From assembly GCF_003581585.1 (NCBI RefSeq), contig NZ_QXIR01000001.1:186001-250000 (forward strand): a DNA stretch of 64,000 nucleotides, in the 5' to 3' direction. The position numbers and the translations under genes are program-made. Shown here piece after piece: positions 31,409-40,825 of the stretch (position 1 is the first letter of the stretch; every line of letters begins with the position of its first letter). The DNA comes from Bacillus salacetis. GTDB lineage: Bacteria; Bacillota; Bacilli; Bacillales; Bacillaceae_B. The notes below the pieces were generated by a model that saw only the letters and a list, made by a program, of their open reading frames with translations, was not told where the DNA came from and did no database searches.

Positions 31409-32431
31409 TTACCCTTTTAAAAGCTCTTTCGCCGCGCCTTCATCCGTTATCAGAATCGTGGAATGAGACACGCTTTTGAAATAGGCCCTTATCGCCTTCG
31501 CCTTTGATCGGCCGCCAGCCACCGCAATGACATTCGGCTTGTTTCTCAAGTCTTCAAGCTGCAGGCCGACAGTCGTCACTTTATGTACGACTTCGCCTTC
31601 TTCGTTAAAATAATAACCGAAGGCTTCTCCGACTGAATCTCCCGCAAGGATCTTCTTGAGCGTTTCTTCACCGGTCTTACGGCGTTCAGCCATTGTGACC
31701 GCATCGCCGATTCCGTGAAGCACGATGTCAGCGGATTTGATGAGACTGAGAACATCCTTGATTTCAGGCTCTTTGATGAAAGATTTGTACACTTCCGTAC
31801 TTACCTGGTCAGGGACATAAAGCACACGGTGTTTGGCACCGGTCCTTTCCGCCATTTTGGCGCAGATCGTATTGGCTTGATTCTTCACATCTTCGCCGAT
31901 ACCGCCCCTCGCCGGAACGAATAACACTTCATGCCGGGCAAATTCCGGTGTCAGCTTTTCTGCAACAGCCGCCATTGTGGATCCCCCGGTTACCGCGATG
32001 ATATTATCTCCAGACAGAAGGCCTTTCATACGCATTGCCGCCGATCTGCCTAATTCTTCTTTTACCCATGGAGACTCATCACTATTCCCCGGAACGATAA
32101 AAACTTCATGAAGATTGAGTAAAGCTTTCAATTCCTTTTCCATGGAATCAATCCCCGTTATCTCCCTCATCATGTCAGCTGTCTTCCTCAGAAGCAGTTC
32201 CCCTTCAGCCGTGATGATCATCCCTGATGATTTAATCTCGATCAAATCCTGGTCTTTCAGAAACTCGACTTCGCTTCTCAGGACTCTTTCCGTCATCCCG
32301 AGTGACTGAGCGAGGCTTCTTCTTCCAACAGGCTGCATCAATCGCACAGATTTGAGGATTTGATGTCTCTTTTGCATAACCTGGAGCAGGTCTGGTAATA
32401 ATCGTTTTTGTATATCAATAATCGATTCCAT
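31409..32431 (-). CDS. cggR: Central glycolytic genes regulator CggR
   Basis: A 340-residue SorC/DeoR-type repressor: N-terminal winged helix (LAQSLGMTERVLRSEV), then a sugar-binding domain with ITGGSTMAAVA-like and VVHKVTTVG motifs that binds fructose-1,6-bisphosphate. ATG 32431 lies 7 nt after GGAG and gives the B. subtilis length. Its own operator is at 32460-32495. Confidence 0.95.
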   Translation of the reverse strand: MESIIDIQKRLLPDLLQVMQKRHQILKSVRLMQPVGRRSLAQSLGMTERVLRSEVEFLKDQDLIEIKSSGMIITAEGELLLRKTADMMREITGIDSMEKELKALLNLHEVFIVPGNSDESPWVKEELGRSAAMRMKGLLSGDNIIAVTGGSTMAAVAEKLTPEFARHEVLFVPARGGIGEDVKNQANTICAKMAERTGAKHRVLYVPDQVSTEVYKSFIKEPEIKDVLSLIKSADIVLHGIGDAVTMAERRKTGEETLKKILAGDSVGEAFGYYFNEEGEVVHKVTTVGLQLEDLRNKPNVIAVAGGRSKAKAIRAYFKSVSHSTILITDEGAAKELLKG

Positions 32432-32459
32432 CAAAAAGCTCCTTCAAGTTTGTTGGTTG

Positions 32460-32495
32460 GACTCAATACGTCCCCATAAGACATATTATGTCCCA
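32460..32495 (-). promoter_or_regulatory. CggR operator upstream of cggR-gapA
   Basis: Read on the minus strand: GGGAC ATAATA TGTC, five bases, then GGGAC GTATTG AGTC. This is two direct copies of the known GGGAC-N6-TGTC half-site, the second with one mismatch, placed between the upstream terminator and the cggR start. It predicts autorepression relieved by fructose-1,6-bisphosphate. Confidence 0.88.
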
Positions 32496-32502
32496 CCTAC
32501 CG

Positions 32503-32550
32503 CAAAAAAATTTCATCCCTGCTTTCAACGTTAGTTTAACAAGGGATGAA
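32503..32550 (-). terminator. Terminator of rpoN-glutaredoxin transcript
   Basis: Stem TTCATCCCT/AGGGATGAA with a long loop, followed by ATTTTTTT on the minus strand, 22 nt past the glutaredoxin stop codon. Confidence 0.75.
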
Positions 32551-32571
32551 TCAAAATTCAACTATAAAAAC

Positions 32572-32829
32572 TCAGGATTTATCTTGTAAACGTTTACTTA
32601 CTGTAAAATAATCAATTTGCCCATACTGAACGATTTCCCCGTCGATCTCAACCACCGGGATCATCAACCCAAATCGCTCTGTCAGCTCGTCACTCTTGTC
32701 GATATCATATTCGTTCAGTTCAAATGGGATTTCTTCTTTTATGAGCTTGAGCATCAGCTTCGCATCTTCACATAAATGACATCTGTCTCTGGTATAAAAA
32801 TTAACCGCCGGCAGCTTGTTTTCAATCAT
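32572..32829 (-). CDS. Glutaredoxin family protein
   Basis: An 85-residue thioredoxin-fold protein with the redox pair C-H-L-C (FYTRDRCHLCEDA) and a cis-Pro loop MIPVVEIDG. Its start overlaps the end of rpoN by 8 nt, so the two are cotranslated. The partner substrate is unknown. Confidence 0.88.
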   Translation of the reverse strand: MIENKLPAVNFYTRDRCHLCEDAKLMLKLIKEEIPFELNEYDIDKSDELTERFGLMIPVVEIDGEIVQYGQIDYFTVSKRLQDKS

Positions 32830-34111
32830 AACGTTTTCTCCTTGTCGACGAAGGGATATTGAGCTGATCCCTGTACTTCGCCACTGTTCTCCTCGAAACT
32901 TTCATTCCTTTTTCAGCTAATCGTGCTGAGATCGCCTGGTCGGACAGGGGTTTCTTTTTATCTTCCTGTTGCATGAGCACCGTGATTTCCGCCTTGATTC
33001 CTTCAGAGGAAGCAGAATCCTCCTCTTTCCCTATACCGCTGACGAACAATGCTTTCATTTCATATGTGCCATAAGGGGTGCCAATATACTTCCCTCTTAC
33101 AGCCCTGCTGATCGTCGACTCATGCACTCCTATTGTGTCCGCCACTTCTTTCAATGTCAAAGGTTTGAGCTCCTTTGGGCCATGCCTGAAAAAACCTTCC
33201 TGCTTTTCAACCAGGCACTTGCCTACTTTCATCAAGGTCGTTTTGCGCTGATCAAGCATTTTGACGATCCATTGGAACTCCTGCTTTTTGTCCTGCAGGA
33301 ACTTTAATCCTTCCATATCTTGAAAAGATGAAATTCGTTCATCATAACCACGATTGTACTGGATTTTCATGACGCTGCCATCGAGTAATTCAACTTCCAG
33401 CCCATCGCCCTTTTGCGTGACGAACATCTCCGGCCGTATATACTGCGGCGGCTCGGAAGTGAACCTGGCTCCCGGCCGGGGATTCAGGGTTCTAAGGTAA
33501 TCCGCAGTCGATTGGACGTCGGCGAGAGTAATTCCCAGCTCTTTCGTGATTCTCTTCCACATCTTTTCACAAAAATCCACAAAATGATGTTCAATGATGG
33601 ATCTGGCATGCTCCGGGGCTTGGACGTCCCTAATGATTTGCAGAAGCAGGCATTCTTTCAAACTCCGAGCCCCAATTCCCGCAGGTTCGAGACTCTGAAG
33701 GAGTTCTATATAGTTTACCAGGTTCGGTATGGGAGGAAGACTATCAGTGTCATTGGGCAAGTACCCGTTCCCATCCAGGCTGTCAAATAAGAGGGACAAA
33801 TATCGCCGGTCTTTTTCGGTAAGCGTTTTCAAATCAAGTTGTGATAGAAGATGCTCCCACAGCGAAGGCTGCTGCGCTGCCACCTCTTCAATCCAATCAA
33901 TACTCATTCCGTTCGTTTCGCGCATTCTATTATATCGTTCCCCATTAGGAACAGGTTCAAGCTGAAGAAGCGGATTCTCCAGGGCTTTATTCTCCAAATA
34001 GGCATTCAATTCCTGGGAGGAATACTGCAGCAATTCAATCGCCTGTGTCAGCTGCTGGGTCATATTCAATTTCAATGATTGCCGCTGCCATAATCCAGTA
34101 TTGAGATTCAT
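32822..34111 (-). CDS. rpoN: RNA polymerase sigma-54 factor
   Basis: A 429-residue sigma-54 (SigL). The N-terminal region I is Gln/Leu-rich (LKLNMTQQLTQAIELLQYS); the core-binding domain is central; a helix-turn-helix has VHESTISRAVRGKY; and the C-terminal RpoN box is SRRTVAKYRDQL. It requires an enhancer-binding activator, none of which is in this window. ATG follows GGAGG. Confidence 0.95.
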   Translation of the reverse strand: MNLNTGLWQRQSLKLNMTQQLTQAIELLQYSSQELNAYLENKALENPLLQLEPVPNGERYNRMRETNGMSIDWIEEVAAQQPSLWEHLLSQLDLKTLTEKDRRYLSLLFDSLDGNGYLPNDTDSLPPIPNLVNYIELLQSLEPAGIGARSLKECLLLQIIRDVQAPEHARSIIEHHFVDFCEKMWKRITKELGITLADVQSTADYLRTLNPRPGARFTSEPPQYIRPEMFVTQKGDGLEVELLDGSVMKIQYNRGYDERISSFQDMEGLKFLQDKKQEFQWIVKMLDQRKTTLMKVGKCLVEKQEGFFRHGPKELKPLTLKEVADTIGVHESTISRAVRGKYIGTPYGTYEMKALFVSGIGKEEDSASSEGIKAEITVLMQQEDKKKPLSDQAISARLAEKGMKVSRRTVAKYRDQLNIPSSTRRKRYD

Positions 34112-34229
34112 TCCCGATCCCTCCTCTCTTTATTTTACAACAGATAGAGGGCAGAGTGTATGGAAATTAGTTGGTTTGGGAAGATTCCCGTTAGTGTTAT
34201 GGCACTTCCTTCGTCGCAGTAGTTGATGT

Positions 34230-34370
34230 GTCGGAAATTGCCGTTTGGTCGGTAGGGAGGTGATTTTCGCCGAAAGAGAGCCTGAAATCGCCGAAACCTA
34301 TTCCGGTACCGTCGATAAAGGCGCCAAAACAGCCGAAACTCATCCCAAAATCGCCGAAAAGATGTTTTGT
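34230..34370. repeat. Degenerate short-period repeat, CGCCGAAA type
   Basis: TCGCCGAAA or a close variant recurs about every 20-25 bp (e.g. TTTTCGCCGAAAG, AATCGCCGAAACC, AAATCGCCGAAAAG). The reverse complement matches the tract at 50860-50995. It gives an apparent frame in both strands, but no real gene. Confidence 0.5.
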
Positions 34371-34379
34371 CATCAAATC

Positions 34380-34417
34380 AAAAGCCTTGAACTCCCGATC
34401 AAAGGAATTCAAGGCCA
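34380..34417 (-). terminator. Probable terminator of the FrnE-like gene
   Basis: Imperfect stem GCCTTGAA(T)TCC/GG(G)AGTTCAAGGC followed by TTTTGATTT on the minus strand, 10 nt past the stop codon. Confidence 0.55.
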
Positions 34418-34427
34418 GTTTGTTCTT

Positions 34428-35141
34428 TTATTTTTTTGGTATCTCGCAGCCATTTTCATCACAGACAACGCCGTCTTCACTGTCGCTGTTCAACAATGTG
34501 ATTTTGTTTTCTTCTTCTTCTGCGATCACTTTTCTCAATGCCTGAACAAATACCTCGGTCGGCTGTGCGCCTGTGAGGGCATATTTGTTATTAATCAGGT
34601 AGAAAGGAACGCCTGTCACACCGATTTGCTGTGCAGCCTTCTCATCGGCACGGACTTCAACTGCCATGTCGTCACTCGAAAGCATCTCTGCAACCTCATC
34701 GCGATTCAATCCTGTTTCAACCGCAAGCTCTGTCAATGTTTCATGATCTCCAATATGCCTTGATTCAGTGAAGAATGCTTTTAAAATGCGCTCTGTCACC
34801 TCTTTCATCAGGCCCTTTGTTTTTGCAAACATCACCAATCGATGCGCATCAAAGGTATTGGTCAGGATCATCGTGTCCATTCTATAGTCCAAGCCAACCT
34901 CTTTCGCCATGTTCACCATGTTTTGAGTATTGGCTTTAGCCTGATCTATACTCATGCCATATTTCTTGGCGAGCTTCTCATAAATGTTATCTTCAATATC
35001 CCGCTCTGCTGTCGGGTCCAATTCAAAGCATCTGTACGTCACTTCGATCGGATGGTCAATCTGCTTAATGGCGTCTTCCAGACGCCTTTTGCCAATATAG
35101 CAGAATGGTCAAGCAAAGTCTGTCCACATTTGAATGTGCAT
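34428..35141 (-). CDS. DsbA/FrnE-family thiol oxidoreductase with in-frame TGA at the catalytic Cys (putative selenoprotein)
   Basis: A 237-codon frame from ATG 35141, which has a perfect GGAGGG site 7 nt upstream. Codon 11, at 35111-35109, is TGA: MHIQMWTDFA-(TGA)-PFCYIGKRRLEDA. In FrnE-type proteins this position is the first Cys of C-P-F-C. The rest of the frame is intact and of normal family length, with EVTYRCFELDP, GVTGVPFYLINNKYALTGAQ and a C-terminal Cys pair (VCDENGC). A 7-bp hairpin, GGCGTCT-GGA-AGACGCC, starts 22 nt after the TGA, placing its loop 29 nt downstream. This fits the bacterial SECIS model (loop 16-37 nt away, G at the loop start). Alternatives are a nonsense mutation or a sequencing error. 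Confidence 0.7.
35070..35086 (-). promoter_or_regulatory. SECIS-like hairpin within the FrnE-like gene
   Basis: Perfect 7-bp stem GGCGUCU/AGACGCC with a GGA apical loop, inside codons 19-25, with the loop 29 nt downstream of the in-frame UGA. It would recruit SelB if selenocysteine is inserted. The structure is seen in the sequence; the function is inferred. Confidence 0.5.
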
Positions 35142-35225
35142 AGTAATCCCTCCAATTCATTATTCACCTATAGTATAGTTTGTGTTTCGATATTTTACAC
35201 GAAATTTGCTTTTGTTCATTTTAAT

Positions 35226-35266
35226 ATAAAAAGGCCCCTGCGCTGAAGATCAGCGCAGGGGCCTTT
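35226..35266 (-). terminator. Terminator of tRNA-Arg
   Basis: A 16-bp perfect stem AAAGGCCCCTGCGCTG/CAGCGCAGGGGCCTTT with a 5-nt loop and TTTTTATA on the minus strand, directly after the tRNA. Confidence 0.92.
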
Positions 35267-35271
35267 GGCAA

Positions 35272-35343
35272 CGCCCTCGGAGGGAATCGAACCCCCATTT
35301 TAAGAACCGGAATCTTACGTGCTATCCGTTGCACCACGAGGGC
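35272..35343 (-). tRNA. tRNA-Arg (anticodon CCG)
   Basis: Cloverleaf: acceptor GCCCTCG/CGAGGGC, D arm GTGC...GCAC, anticodon stem TAAGA/TCTTA with loop TTCCGGT (CCG, reads CGG), T arm GGGGG-TTCGATT-CCCTC (one G-T pair), discriminator G. CCA is not encoded. Confidence 0.93.
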
Positions 35344-35479
35344 AATCAGTACGACAAGCGTACGAAATCTTATTATAGTGCAGAAACGAAGGAAATGCAA
35401 TAGTTTTTGAGGAACAGAGTTTATGGGATACATAATGAAGCTTAGTACGGTATCGTAAAAAGGCTTATCTATCTAATAT

Positions 35480-35922
35480 GTTTCAAAATCTTAGTCCCAC
35501 CCGCCTGCTTGTTGACCTCCTGCGGGATCAGCGGGACTCGTCCAGCTCCAGCGGCCAACGACTCGCGGATTTCAGGCTCCTTCCTTGCGATAAGTCATCA
35601 TCAACTCACTCTATTCGTTGTGATTCCTTTATCTCATACAGAAGCCCTCCAATCCGTACGTCGTTGAACGGCCGCTTCCGCTTTTGATAGGTGAGACCCC
35701 GCAGGCGCAGCCGTGGCGGCCAATCCAGCTCCAAGGCCCCAGCGGCTAGCAGACTTCCCGACTCCTCCTTGCGATTGGTCATCATCGAATCGCTATCGCT
35801 CTTCCTGATTCCTATATCTCATGCGGAGTCAGTCCAGTCTGTACGCCGCTGAGCTGGGCCTTTCCGCTTCTTGGTTCACCGCCCGCCCCGCGGAGCCGGA
35901 CATCCGGAGCGGAAATCCTTTA
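35480..35922 (-). repeat. Intergenic modular repeat element, copy 4 (double, inverted orientation)
   Basis: The reverse complement matches copies 1-3: it begins (at 35922) with GGATTTCCGCTCCGGATGTC and contains GGGGCGGGCGG and two copies of the ATGAGATA...CTTATCGCAAGG-type module (near 35590-35650 and 35770-35830). At about 440 bp it looks like two elements nested or in tandem. Confidence 0.7.
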
Positions 35923-36048
35923 TGTTTGTTTAAATAAAAACAAAACAATAATCTTTTATTAACATTAAGCATAGTTTAAAAAAGGAATGGATGGGTATGA
36001 TGTAGAAAGGATTGTTGAGGGAAAAATTAGTTACAAGAGGGCTAATTG

Positions 36049-36079
36049 TTTGACCTTTATTGACCAACTGGTGTATTAT
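36049..36079 (+). promoter_or_regulatory. clpP promoter with CtsR operator
   Basis: TTGACC (36050-36055), an 18-nt spacer and TATTAT (36074-36079). The heptad pair TTTGACC-TTTA-TTGACCA is the reverse of the CtsR site RGTCAAA-N3-RGTCAAA with one mismatch and covers the -35 box. This predicts heat-shock induction through CtsR. Confidence 0.8.
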
Positions 36080-36142
36080 ATCAGTACATAAAGTATTTGT
36101 ATGTTTCCAACATAACATTAATATATCGAAGGAGGAAATAAG

Positions 36143-36742
36143 ATGAACTTAATTCCGACAGTTATTGAACAAACAAACCGTGGTGAGCGTGCTTATGACA
36201 TTTATTCCCGCTTGCTGAAAGACCGTGTAATCATGCTTGGAAGCGGCATTGATGATAATGTTGCCAACTCCATCGTTGCGCAATTGCTTTTCCTTGAATC
36301 AGAGAATCCTGAAAAAGATATCTCCATTTACATCAACAGCCCTGGCGGAAGCATCACTGCTGGTATGGCGATTTATGATACCATCCAATACATCAAGCCT
36401 GACGTACAAACAATCTGTATCGGTATGGCTGCATCCATGGGTGCATTCCTTCTTGCTGCAGGTGCAAAAGGCAAACGCCTTGCACTGCCTAATGCCGAAG
36501 TGATGATTCACCAGCCGCTTGGAGGGGCACAAGGTCAAGCGACAGAAATCGAAATCGCCGCAAAACGCATCTTGTTCTTGCGCGAGAAGCTTAACCAGAT
36601 CCTTTCTGACCGCACTGGCCAGCCTCTTGAAGTGATTGCCCGCGATACAGACCGCGATAACTTCATGACAGCTGAAAGAGCGCTTGAATATGGTTTGATC
36701 GACCGTATCATTACAAGCAATGAAATGAACGAAAACAAATAA
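36143..36742 (+). CDS. clpP: ATP-dependent Clp protease proteolytic subunit
   Basis: A 199-residue serine protease that forms the double heptameric chamber used with ClpX/ClpC, also degrading SsrA-tagged proteins. The catalytic triad is visible: Ser98 (GMAASMGAF), His123 ([10 protein letters not shown]) and Asp172 (DTDRDN). ATG follows GAAGGAGG. Monocistronic, with a terminator downstream. Confidence 0.98.
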   Translation: MNLIPTVIEQTNRGERAYDIYSRLLKDRVIMLGSGIDDNVANSIVAQLLFLESENPEKDISIYINSPGGSITAGMAIYDTIQYIKPDVQTICIGMAASMGAFLLAAGAKGKRLALPNAEVMIHQPLGGAQGQATEIEIAAKRILFLREKLNQILSDRTGQPLEVIARDTDRDNFMTAERALEYGLIDRIITSNEMNENK

Positions 36743-36756
36743 TAGGTTTATCAGAA

Positions 36757-36788
36757 AGAGCATCTGTTGATCAGGTGCTCTTTTTTTG
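36757..36788 (+). terminator. Terminator of clpP
   Basis: Stem AGAGCA(T)CTG/CAG(G)TGCTCT with a short loop and a 7-T tail. Confidence 0.88.
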
Positions 36789-36904
36789 ATTGGCAGAAGT
36801 GCCTGGATCGGCAACTCGGCGATAGATTGGCTTAAGTCGTTGATAGACATCCCAAACCCGTCGATAGGTGCAGAAAACTCGACGTTAGCCTCCTATCTCC
36901 CCAA

Positions 36905-36937
36905 CAAAAAAACTCCACCTAAATAAAGATGGAGTTT
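36905..36937 (-). terminator. Terminator of the yvcI-crh operon
   Basis: Stem AAACTCCA(T)CT/AG(G)TGGAGTTT followed by TTTTG on the minus strand, just after crh. Confidence 0.8.
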
Positions 36938-36942
36938 CTAGA

Positions 36943-37200
36943 TCAGCTTTCTTTCTGCACGAATTCTGTGAGGTGCTTTACCGCTTCTTCTTCGTCGGTC
37001 CCGTCTGCGATCAAAGTGATTTCAGTTCCTGAGCTGATGGCAAGGCTCATCAGGCCCATGATGCTTTTGGCATTGACTTTCTTGCCGTTTCTCTCCAGGA
37101 ACACTTCTGATGAAAAACGGTTGGCTTCCTGTACGAATAAAGCGGCAGGGCGTGCTTGCAAGCCCGTTTTTAATTTTACTTCTACATTTTGTTCGATCAT
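36943..37200 (-). CDS. crh: Catabolite repression HPr-like protein Crh
   Basis: An 85-residue HPr homologue. Position 15 is Gln (TGLQARPAA) instead of the phosphotransfer His, and the regulatory Ser46 is kept (NAKSIMGL). This pattern defines Crh: it is phosphorylated by HprK on Ser46 and acts as CcpA co-repressor, not in PTS transfer. hprK is at 54.2 kb. Last gene of the yvcI-rapZ-glmR-whiA-crh operon. Confidence 0.95.
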   Translation of the reverse strand: MIEQNVEVKLKTGLQARPAALFVQEANRFSSEVFLERNGKKVNAKSIMGLMSLAISSGTEITLIADGTDEEEAVKHLTEFVQKES

Positions 37201-37227
37201 GCTTCCTTCTCCCCTTTGTCCATATGG

Positions 37228-38175
37228 TTAATGTTTTATTTTTTCACCAGCACGCAGCTTTTCTGCGATTTCATCTATTTTTCTGAGTCTGTGGTTGATG
37301 CCTGATTTGCTGATGGTTCCCCCAGATACCATTTCCCCTAGTTCCTTCAATGTTACATCTTGGTAGGTGACTCTCAGTTCGGCAATCTCCCTGAGTTTGT
37401 CCGGCAGGATTTGCAAACCCGCAGTCTGTTCGATGAAGCGGATATTTTCGACCTGCCTTAAGGCAGCACCTATAGTTTTGTTCAGATTGGCGGTTTCGCA
37501 GTTTACAAGCCTGTTCACCGAGTTTCTCATGTCGCGGACGATCCGCACATCCTCAAATCTGAGCAAGGCACCATGAGCACCGACCACATTCAGGAATTCA
37601 GTGATTTTTTCCGCCTCTTTAAGATATGTGATGAATCCCTTTTTGCGTTCCAATGTTTTGCTGTTCAATCCAAAACTGTTCATCAGCTGAGACAGGGCTT
37701 CATTATGCTCCTGATACAGTGAAAAGATTTCCAGGTGGTAGGAGGAGGTTTCCGGGTTGTTGACGGAACCTCCTGCCAGGAAGGCACCTCGCAGGTATGA
37801 ACGGCGGCAGCACTTCTTCTGGATGAGCTGTGCTGAGATATCATGGATGATTGTAAAACCCTCGCCAAGGATATGGAGGTCCTCCAGTATTTCCTTCGTG
37901 TCTTCATTCAGGCGCACGATGTAGATGTTGTTCTTCTTCAGCCGCATTTTTTTACGGACCAGGAGTTCAACCGGTGTGGCATAGTTCTTCTTGATCAAAG
38001 AATAGATACGCCTTGCGATCGCTGCATTTTCTGTCTGGATGTTGACGACCAGGGACCTGTTGGCAAAGGACAGCGATCCGTTCATTCTGATCAATGCGGA
38101 TAACTCCGCTTTGGAGCAGCAATCCTTTAAATCAAGATTGGTTAATTCTTTTTTTGTAACTGACGCAAACGACAT
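37228..38175 (-). CDS. whiA: Sporulation/division regulator WhiA
   Basis: A 315-residue protein with an N-terminal LAGLIDADG-like fold lacking nuclease activity ([22 protein letters not shown]) and a C-terminal helix-turn-helix ([24 protein letters not shown]). It affects cell division and chromosome segregation in Bacillus. ATG follows AGGGAGGTG. Confidence 0.95.
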   Translation of the reverse strand: MSFASVTKKELTNLDLKDCCSKAELSALIRMNGSLSFANRSLVVNIQTENAAIARRIYSLIKKNYATPVELLVRKKMRLKKNNIYIVRLNEDTKEILEDLHILGEGFTIIHDISAQLIQKKCCRRSYLRGAFLAGGSVNNPETSSYHLEIFSLYQEHNEALSQLMNSFGLNSKTLERKKGFITYLKEAEKITEFLNVVGAHGALLRFEDVRIVRDMRNSVNRLVNCETANLNKTIGAALRQVENIRFIEQTAGLQILPDKLREIAELRVTYQDVTLKELGEMVSGGTISKSGINHRLRKIDEIAEKLRAGEKIKH

Positions 38176-38256
38176 CTCTTCACCTCCCTAAGACAAACGC
38201 TTGCATACCTTGCGTTGGCCATGCCGTACTGTTCTGCTGTTGTGCAGCAATTTGAA

Positions 38257-39237
38257 TTATTCAATTTCTTTGAGATTGGGTTTACTGATGAGTGAAAAAA
38301 TGATCTCCGCTACTTTACCGGTATCGTGGCGAATGACGCCATCGTAATAGGAAATGATTTTGTCTTCGATCACTTGCAATCCCATTGAAGATAATCGTTC
38401 AAAATCAAATATGACCGGTTTCGCCATTTCTTCCTCGTAACGGGCTTCAATTTCCTGGGGAACTTGTTCATTGTTGACGATAACCGTATCAATGAACCCG
38501 TCATGGAGATGATCGTAGATGGCTTTTACATGATCGGCAGCTGTAAAATTCAATGTCTCCCCGGCCTGGGTCATCAGGTTGCAAATATACACCTTCCTCG
38601 CCTTGGAGCTGCTGACTTCCTTCCCGATCTCAGGGACAAGCAGGTTGGGCAGGATGCTGGTGTATAAGCTGCCGGGTCCGATGACAATCAAATCTGCTTC
38701 CCGGATTGCCCGGATCGTTTCGGATACGGGGATGATTGTTCCCGGGGTCAGGAAAACGCGTTTGATTTTCTTGCCGGAAAACGGAATTTTCGATTCACCG
38801 CTGACAATCGTTCCATCCTCCATTTCTGCATTCAGGACGACGCTTTGGTTGGCTGAGGGAAGCACTTTCCCTTTTACATTCAGGACTCTGCTCATTTCCT
38901 GGATCGCATGGACGAAGTCGCCAGTGATCGATGTGAACGCTGCAAGGATCAGGTTGCCAAGCGAATGGCCCGATAGCTCATTCGAAGTTTCAAAACGATG
39001 CTGGAACATCTGCTCGATCAGAGGTTCCACTTCCGACAATGCTGCCATTACATTGCGGATGTCACCTGGCGGAGGCACGTTCAGGTCGTCCCTCAGACGC
39101 CCTGAGCTTCCCCCATCGTCTGCCACCGTTACGATAGCCGTTATATCTAAAGGATATGTCTTAAGCCCTCTGAGAAGAACAGGCAGTCCTGTTCCGCCGC
39201 CGATGATGACTACCTTGGGATCTTTGGCCTTTTTCAT
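38257..39237 (-). CDS. glmR: Gluconeogenesis factor GlmR (YvcK)
   Basis: A 326-residue CofD/UPF0052 family protein: [35 protein letters not shown] and [17 protein letters not shown]. It binds UDP-GlcNAc and stimulates GlmS to direct carbon into the cell wall during gluconeogenic growth. It overlaps rapZ by 4 nt. Confidence 0.95.
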   Translation of the reverse strand: MKKAKDPKVVIIGGGTGLPVLLRGLKTYPLDITAIVTVADDGGSSGRLRDDLNVPPPGDIRNVMAALSEVEPLIEQMFQHRFETSNELSGHSLGNLILAAFTSITGDFVHAIQEMSRVLNVKGKVLPSANQSVVLNAEMEDGTIVSGESKIPFSGKKIKRVFLTPGTIIPVSETIRAIREADLIVIGPGSLYTSILPNLLVPEIGKEVSSSKARKVYICNLMTQAGETLNFTAADHVKAIYDHLHDGFIDTVIVNNEQVPQEIEARYEEEMAKPVIFDFERLSSMGLQVIEDKIISYYDGVIRHDTGKVAEIIFSLISKPNLKEIE

Positions 39238-40127
39238 GTCAGCTGTTCCCTTTTTTTCTGGATGTCCCTGTGAGTGATTTTTGTGCTGTAGTCATTTTCG
39301 AAATGATGGCCGAGATATTCCGCCAGTGCAACAGAACGGTGCTGGCCGCCGGTACAACCGATTGCGATGACAAGCTGGCTTTTCCCTTCCCGTTTGTAGT
39401 GCGGCAGCATGAATGACAGGAGGTCTGTCACTTTCTCCAGGAACTTCTGGGTCTCGCTCCATTTAAGGACGTATTTGGAAACATCCTCTTCCAGTCCGGT
39501 TCGCGGTCTCATATGTTCGATATAATGCGGGTTAGGCAGGAATCTCACGTCGAATACGAGATCGGCATCGATCGGGATGCCGTGTTTAAAGCCGAAGGAA
39601 ATGACATTGACCGTAAAGATCGAACGTTTATTCACCGAAAATTCTTCAAGGATTTTTTCCCGCAGCTCTCTCGGTTTCATCGTTGATGTATTATATATTG
39701 TTTGGGCGCGGCCTTTCAGTTCCTCTAAAAGGAGCCTCTCCTGCTTGATGCCTTCCATCGGCAGTCCTGAAGGAGCAAGCGGGTGCGAGCGCCGTGTTTC
39801 TTTGTACCGTCTGACCAGGGACGAATCATCCGCATCGAGATAAAGGATCTGCGGTGTCACCCAGGAGCTTTCCGCAAGGTCATCCAGTCCCTGGATAAGG
39901 TGATCGAAGAATTCGCGCCCTCTCAGGTCCATTCCCAATGCGACTTTGTTCATTTTCGTCCCTGACTCTTTCATCAGTTCGAGAAATTTAGGAAGGAGAG
40001 TCGGCGGCAGGTTATCCACACAGAAATACCCCAAATCTTCAAAACTTTGTATGGCGACGGTTTTTCCAGCCCCGGACATGCCGGTGATGATCACCAATTG
40101 ACCATCTTTCGTTGAACCTGTACTCAT
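39234..40127 (-). CDS. rapZ: RNase adapter-type P-loop protein RapZ (YvcJ)
   Basis: A 297-residue nucleotide-binding protein: Walker A GMSGAGKT (16-23), DNLPP, LDADD, and the C-terminal RapZ domain [17 protein letters not shown]. In Bacillus (YvcJ) it hydrolyses GTP/ATP and affects competence; the E. coli homologue guides GlmZ decay. ATG follows AAGGAGG. Confidence 0.94.
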   Translation of the reverse strand: MSTGSTKDGQLVIITGMSGAGKTVAIQSFEDLGYFCVDNLPPTLLPKFLELMKESGTKMNKVALGMDLRGREFFDHLIQGLDDLAESSWVTPQILYLDADDSSLVRRYKETRRSHPLAPSGLPMEGIKQERLLLEELKGRAQTIYNTSTMKPRELREKILEEFSVNKRSIFTVNVISFGFKHGIPIDADLVFDVRFLPNPHYIEHMRPRTGLEEDVSKYVLKWSETQKFLEKVTDLLSFMLPHYKREGKSQLVIAIGCTGGQHRSVALAEYLGHHFENDYSTKITHRDIQKKREQLT

Positions 40128-40144
40128 GTTCTCTTCCTCCTTGA

Positions 40145-40603
40145 TTAACTCGGGTCTAATTTATATGAGAGCAATTCGAAGTCTGGTGTGTATGTAAAGG
40201 TGCCGTAGATGATCCCTTTTCCATGTACCATGTATTCCAGGATGTGGCGGTCCCCTTCAGCCATCGGAAGGTTCTTGATTTCGTCAAAACCGTGCCACTC
40301 CAGGATCCCTTCTTCACACTCTGAAAGGTTGACTCCATCCGCTTCAGTTGCGAAAAAGGTGAACATCATCCACTCTGAAACGATTTTGTCTCCGTCTTTT
40401 ATAATAAATGTGAAAATCCCTTTGAGCTGAGGATTGCGCAGATAGATTCCTGTTTCTTCACGATACTCCCTGATCACAGCATCTCGGATCGATTCTCCCT
40501 GCTCCATCTTGCCGCCCGGTGCGACCCACCAGTTCCTGCGGGGCTTTTGGAGAAGAAGGACTTTATCTTCGTTCAAATATAGACAATTTGTCACTCGCTG
40601 CAT
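40145..40603 (-). CDS. yvcI: NUDIX hydrolase YvcI
   Basis: A 152-residue 8-oxo-dGTP-type NUDIX hydrolase with the full Nudix box (GKMEQGES ... REYREETGI) at residues 31-53. Substrate unknown. First gene of the rapZ operon, 17 nt upstream of rapZ. Confidence 0.9.
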   Translation of the reverse strand: MQRVTNCLYLNEDKVLLLQKPRRNWWVAPGGKMEQGESIRDAVIREYREETGIYLRNPQLKGIFTFIIKDGDKIVSEWMMFTFFATEADGVNLSECEEGILEWHGFDEIKNLPMAEGDRHILEYMVHGKGIIYGTFTYTPDFELLSYKLDPS

Positions 40604-40718
40604 TCATTTTCACCTCAAGCTTTGCATCTGTTTACGTTGCTCTTTATTATACTATGATTGTACCTCACCTACAATGTTCGAACATTTACCAGAAGGTGCT
40701 TTAACCCTCTAAAGCACC

Positions 40719-40764
40719 GAGGGACAGTCCCCTGTTACTTTAAAGTAACAGGGGACTGTCCCTC
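40719..40764. repeat. 46-bp perfect palindrome of the GGGGACTGTCCCC family
   Basis: Each half reads GAGGGACAGTCCCCTGTTAC plus TTT. It is flanked by TTTAACC/CGTTAA remnants seen in the other copies, in the 460-bp gap between yvcI and trxB. Confidence 0.85.
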
Positions 40765-40793
40765 ATCGCGTTAATACGGTAAAGTGCTGAAGA

Positions 40794-40825
40794 CAAAAAA
40801 AGAGACACAGGCGATTCCTGTGTCT
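40794..40825 (-). terminator. Second terminator downstream of trxB
   Basis: Stem AGACACAGG/CCTGTGTCT with a 5-nt loop and CTTTTTTT on the minus strand. Confidence 0.8.

Noticed and set aside
34428-35042. A shorter DsbA-like gene starting at GTG 35042
   Set aside because: This start lacks a ribosome binding site and removes the thioredoxin active site; the ATG at 35141 has a strong site and the family N-terminus, interrupted only by TGA.
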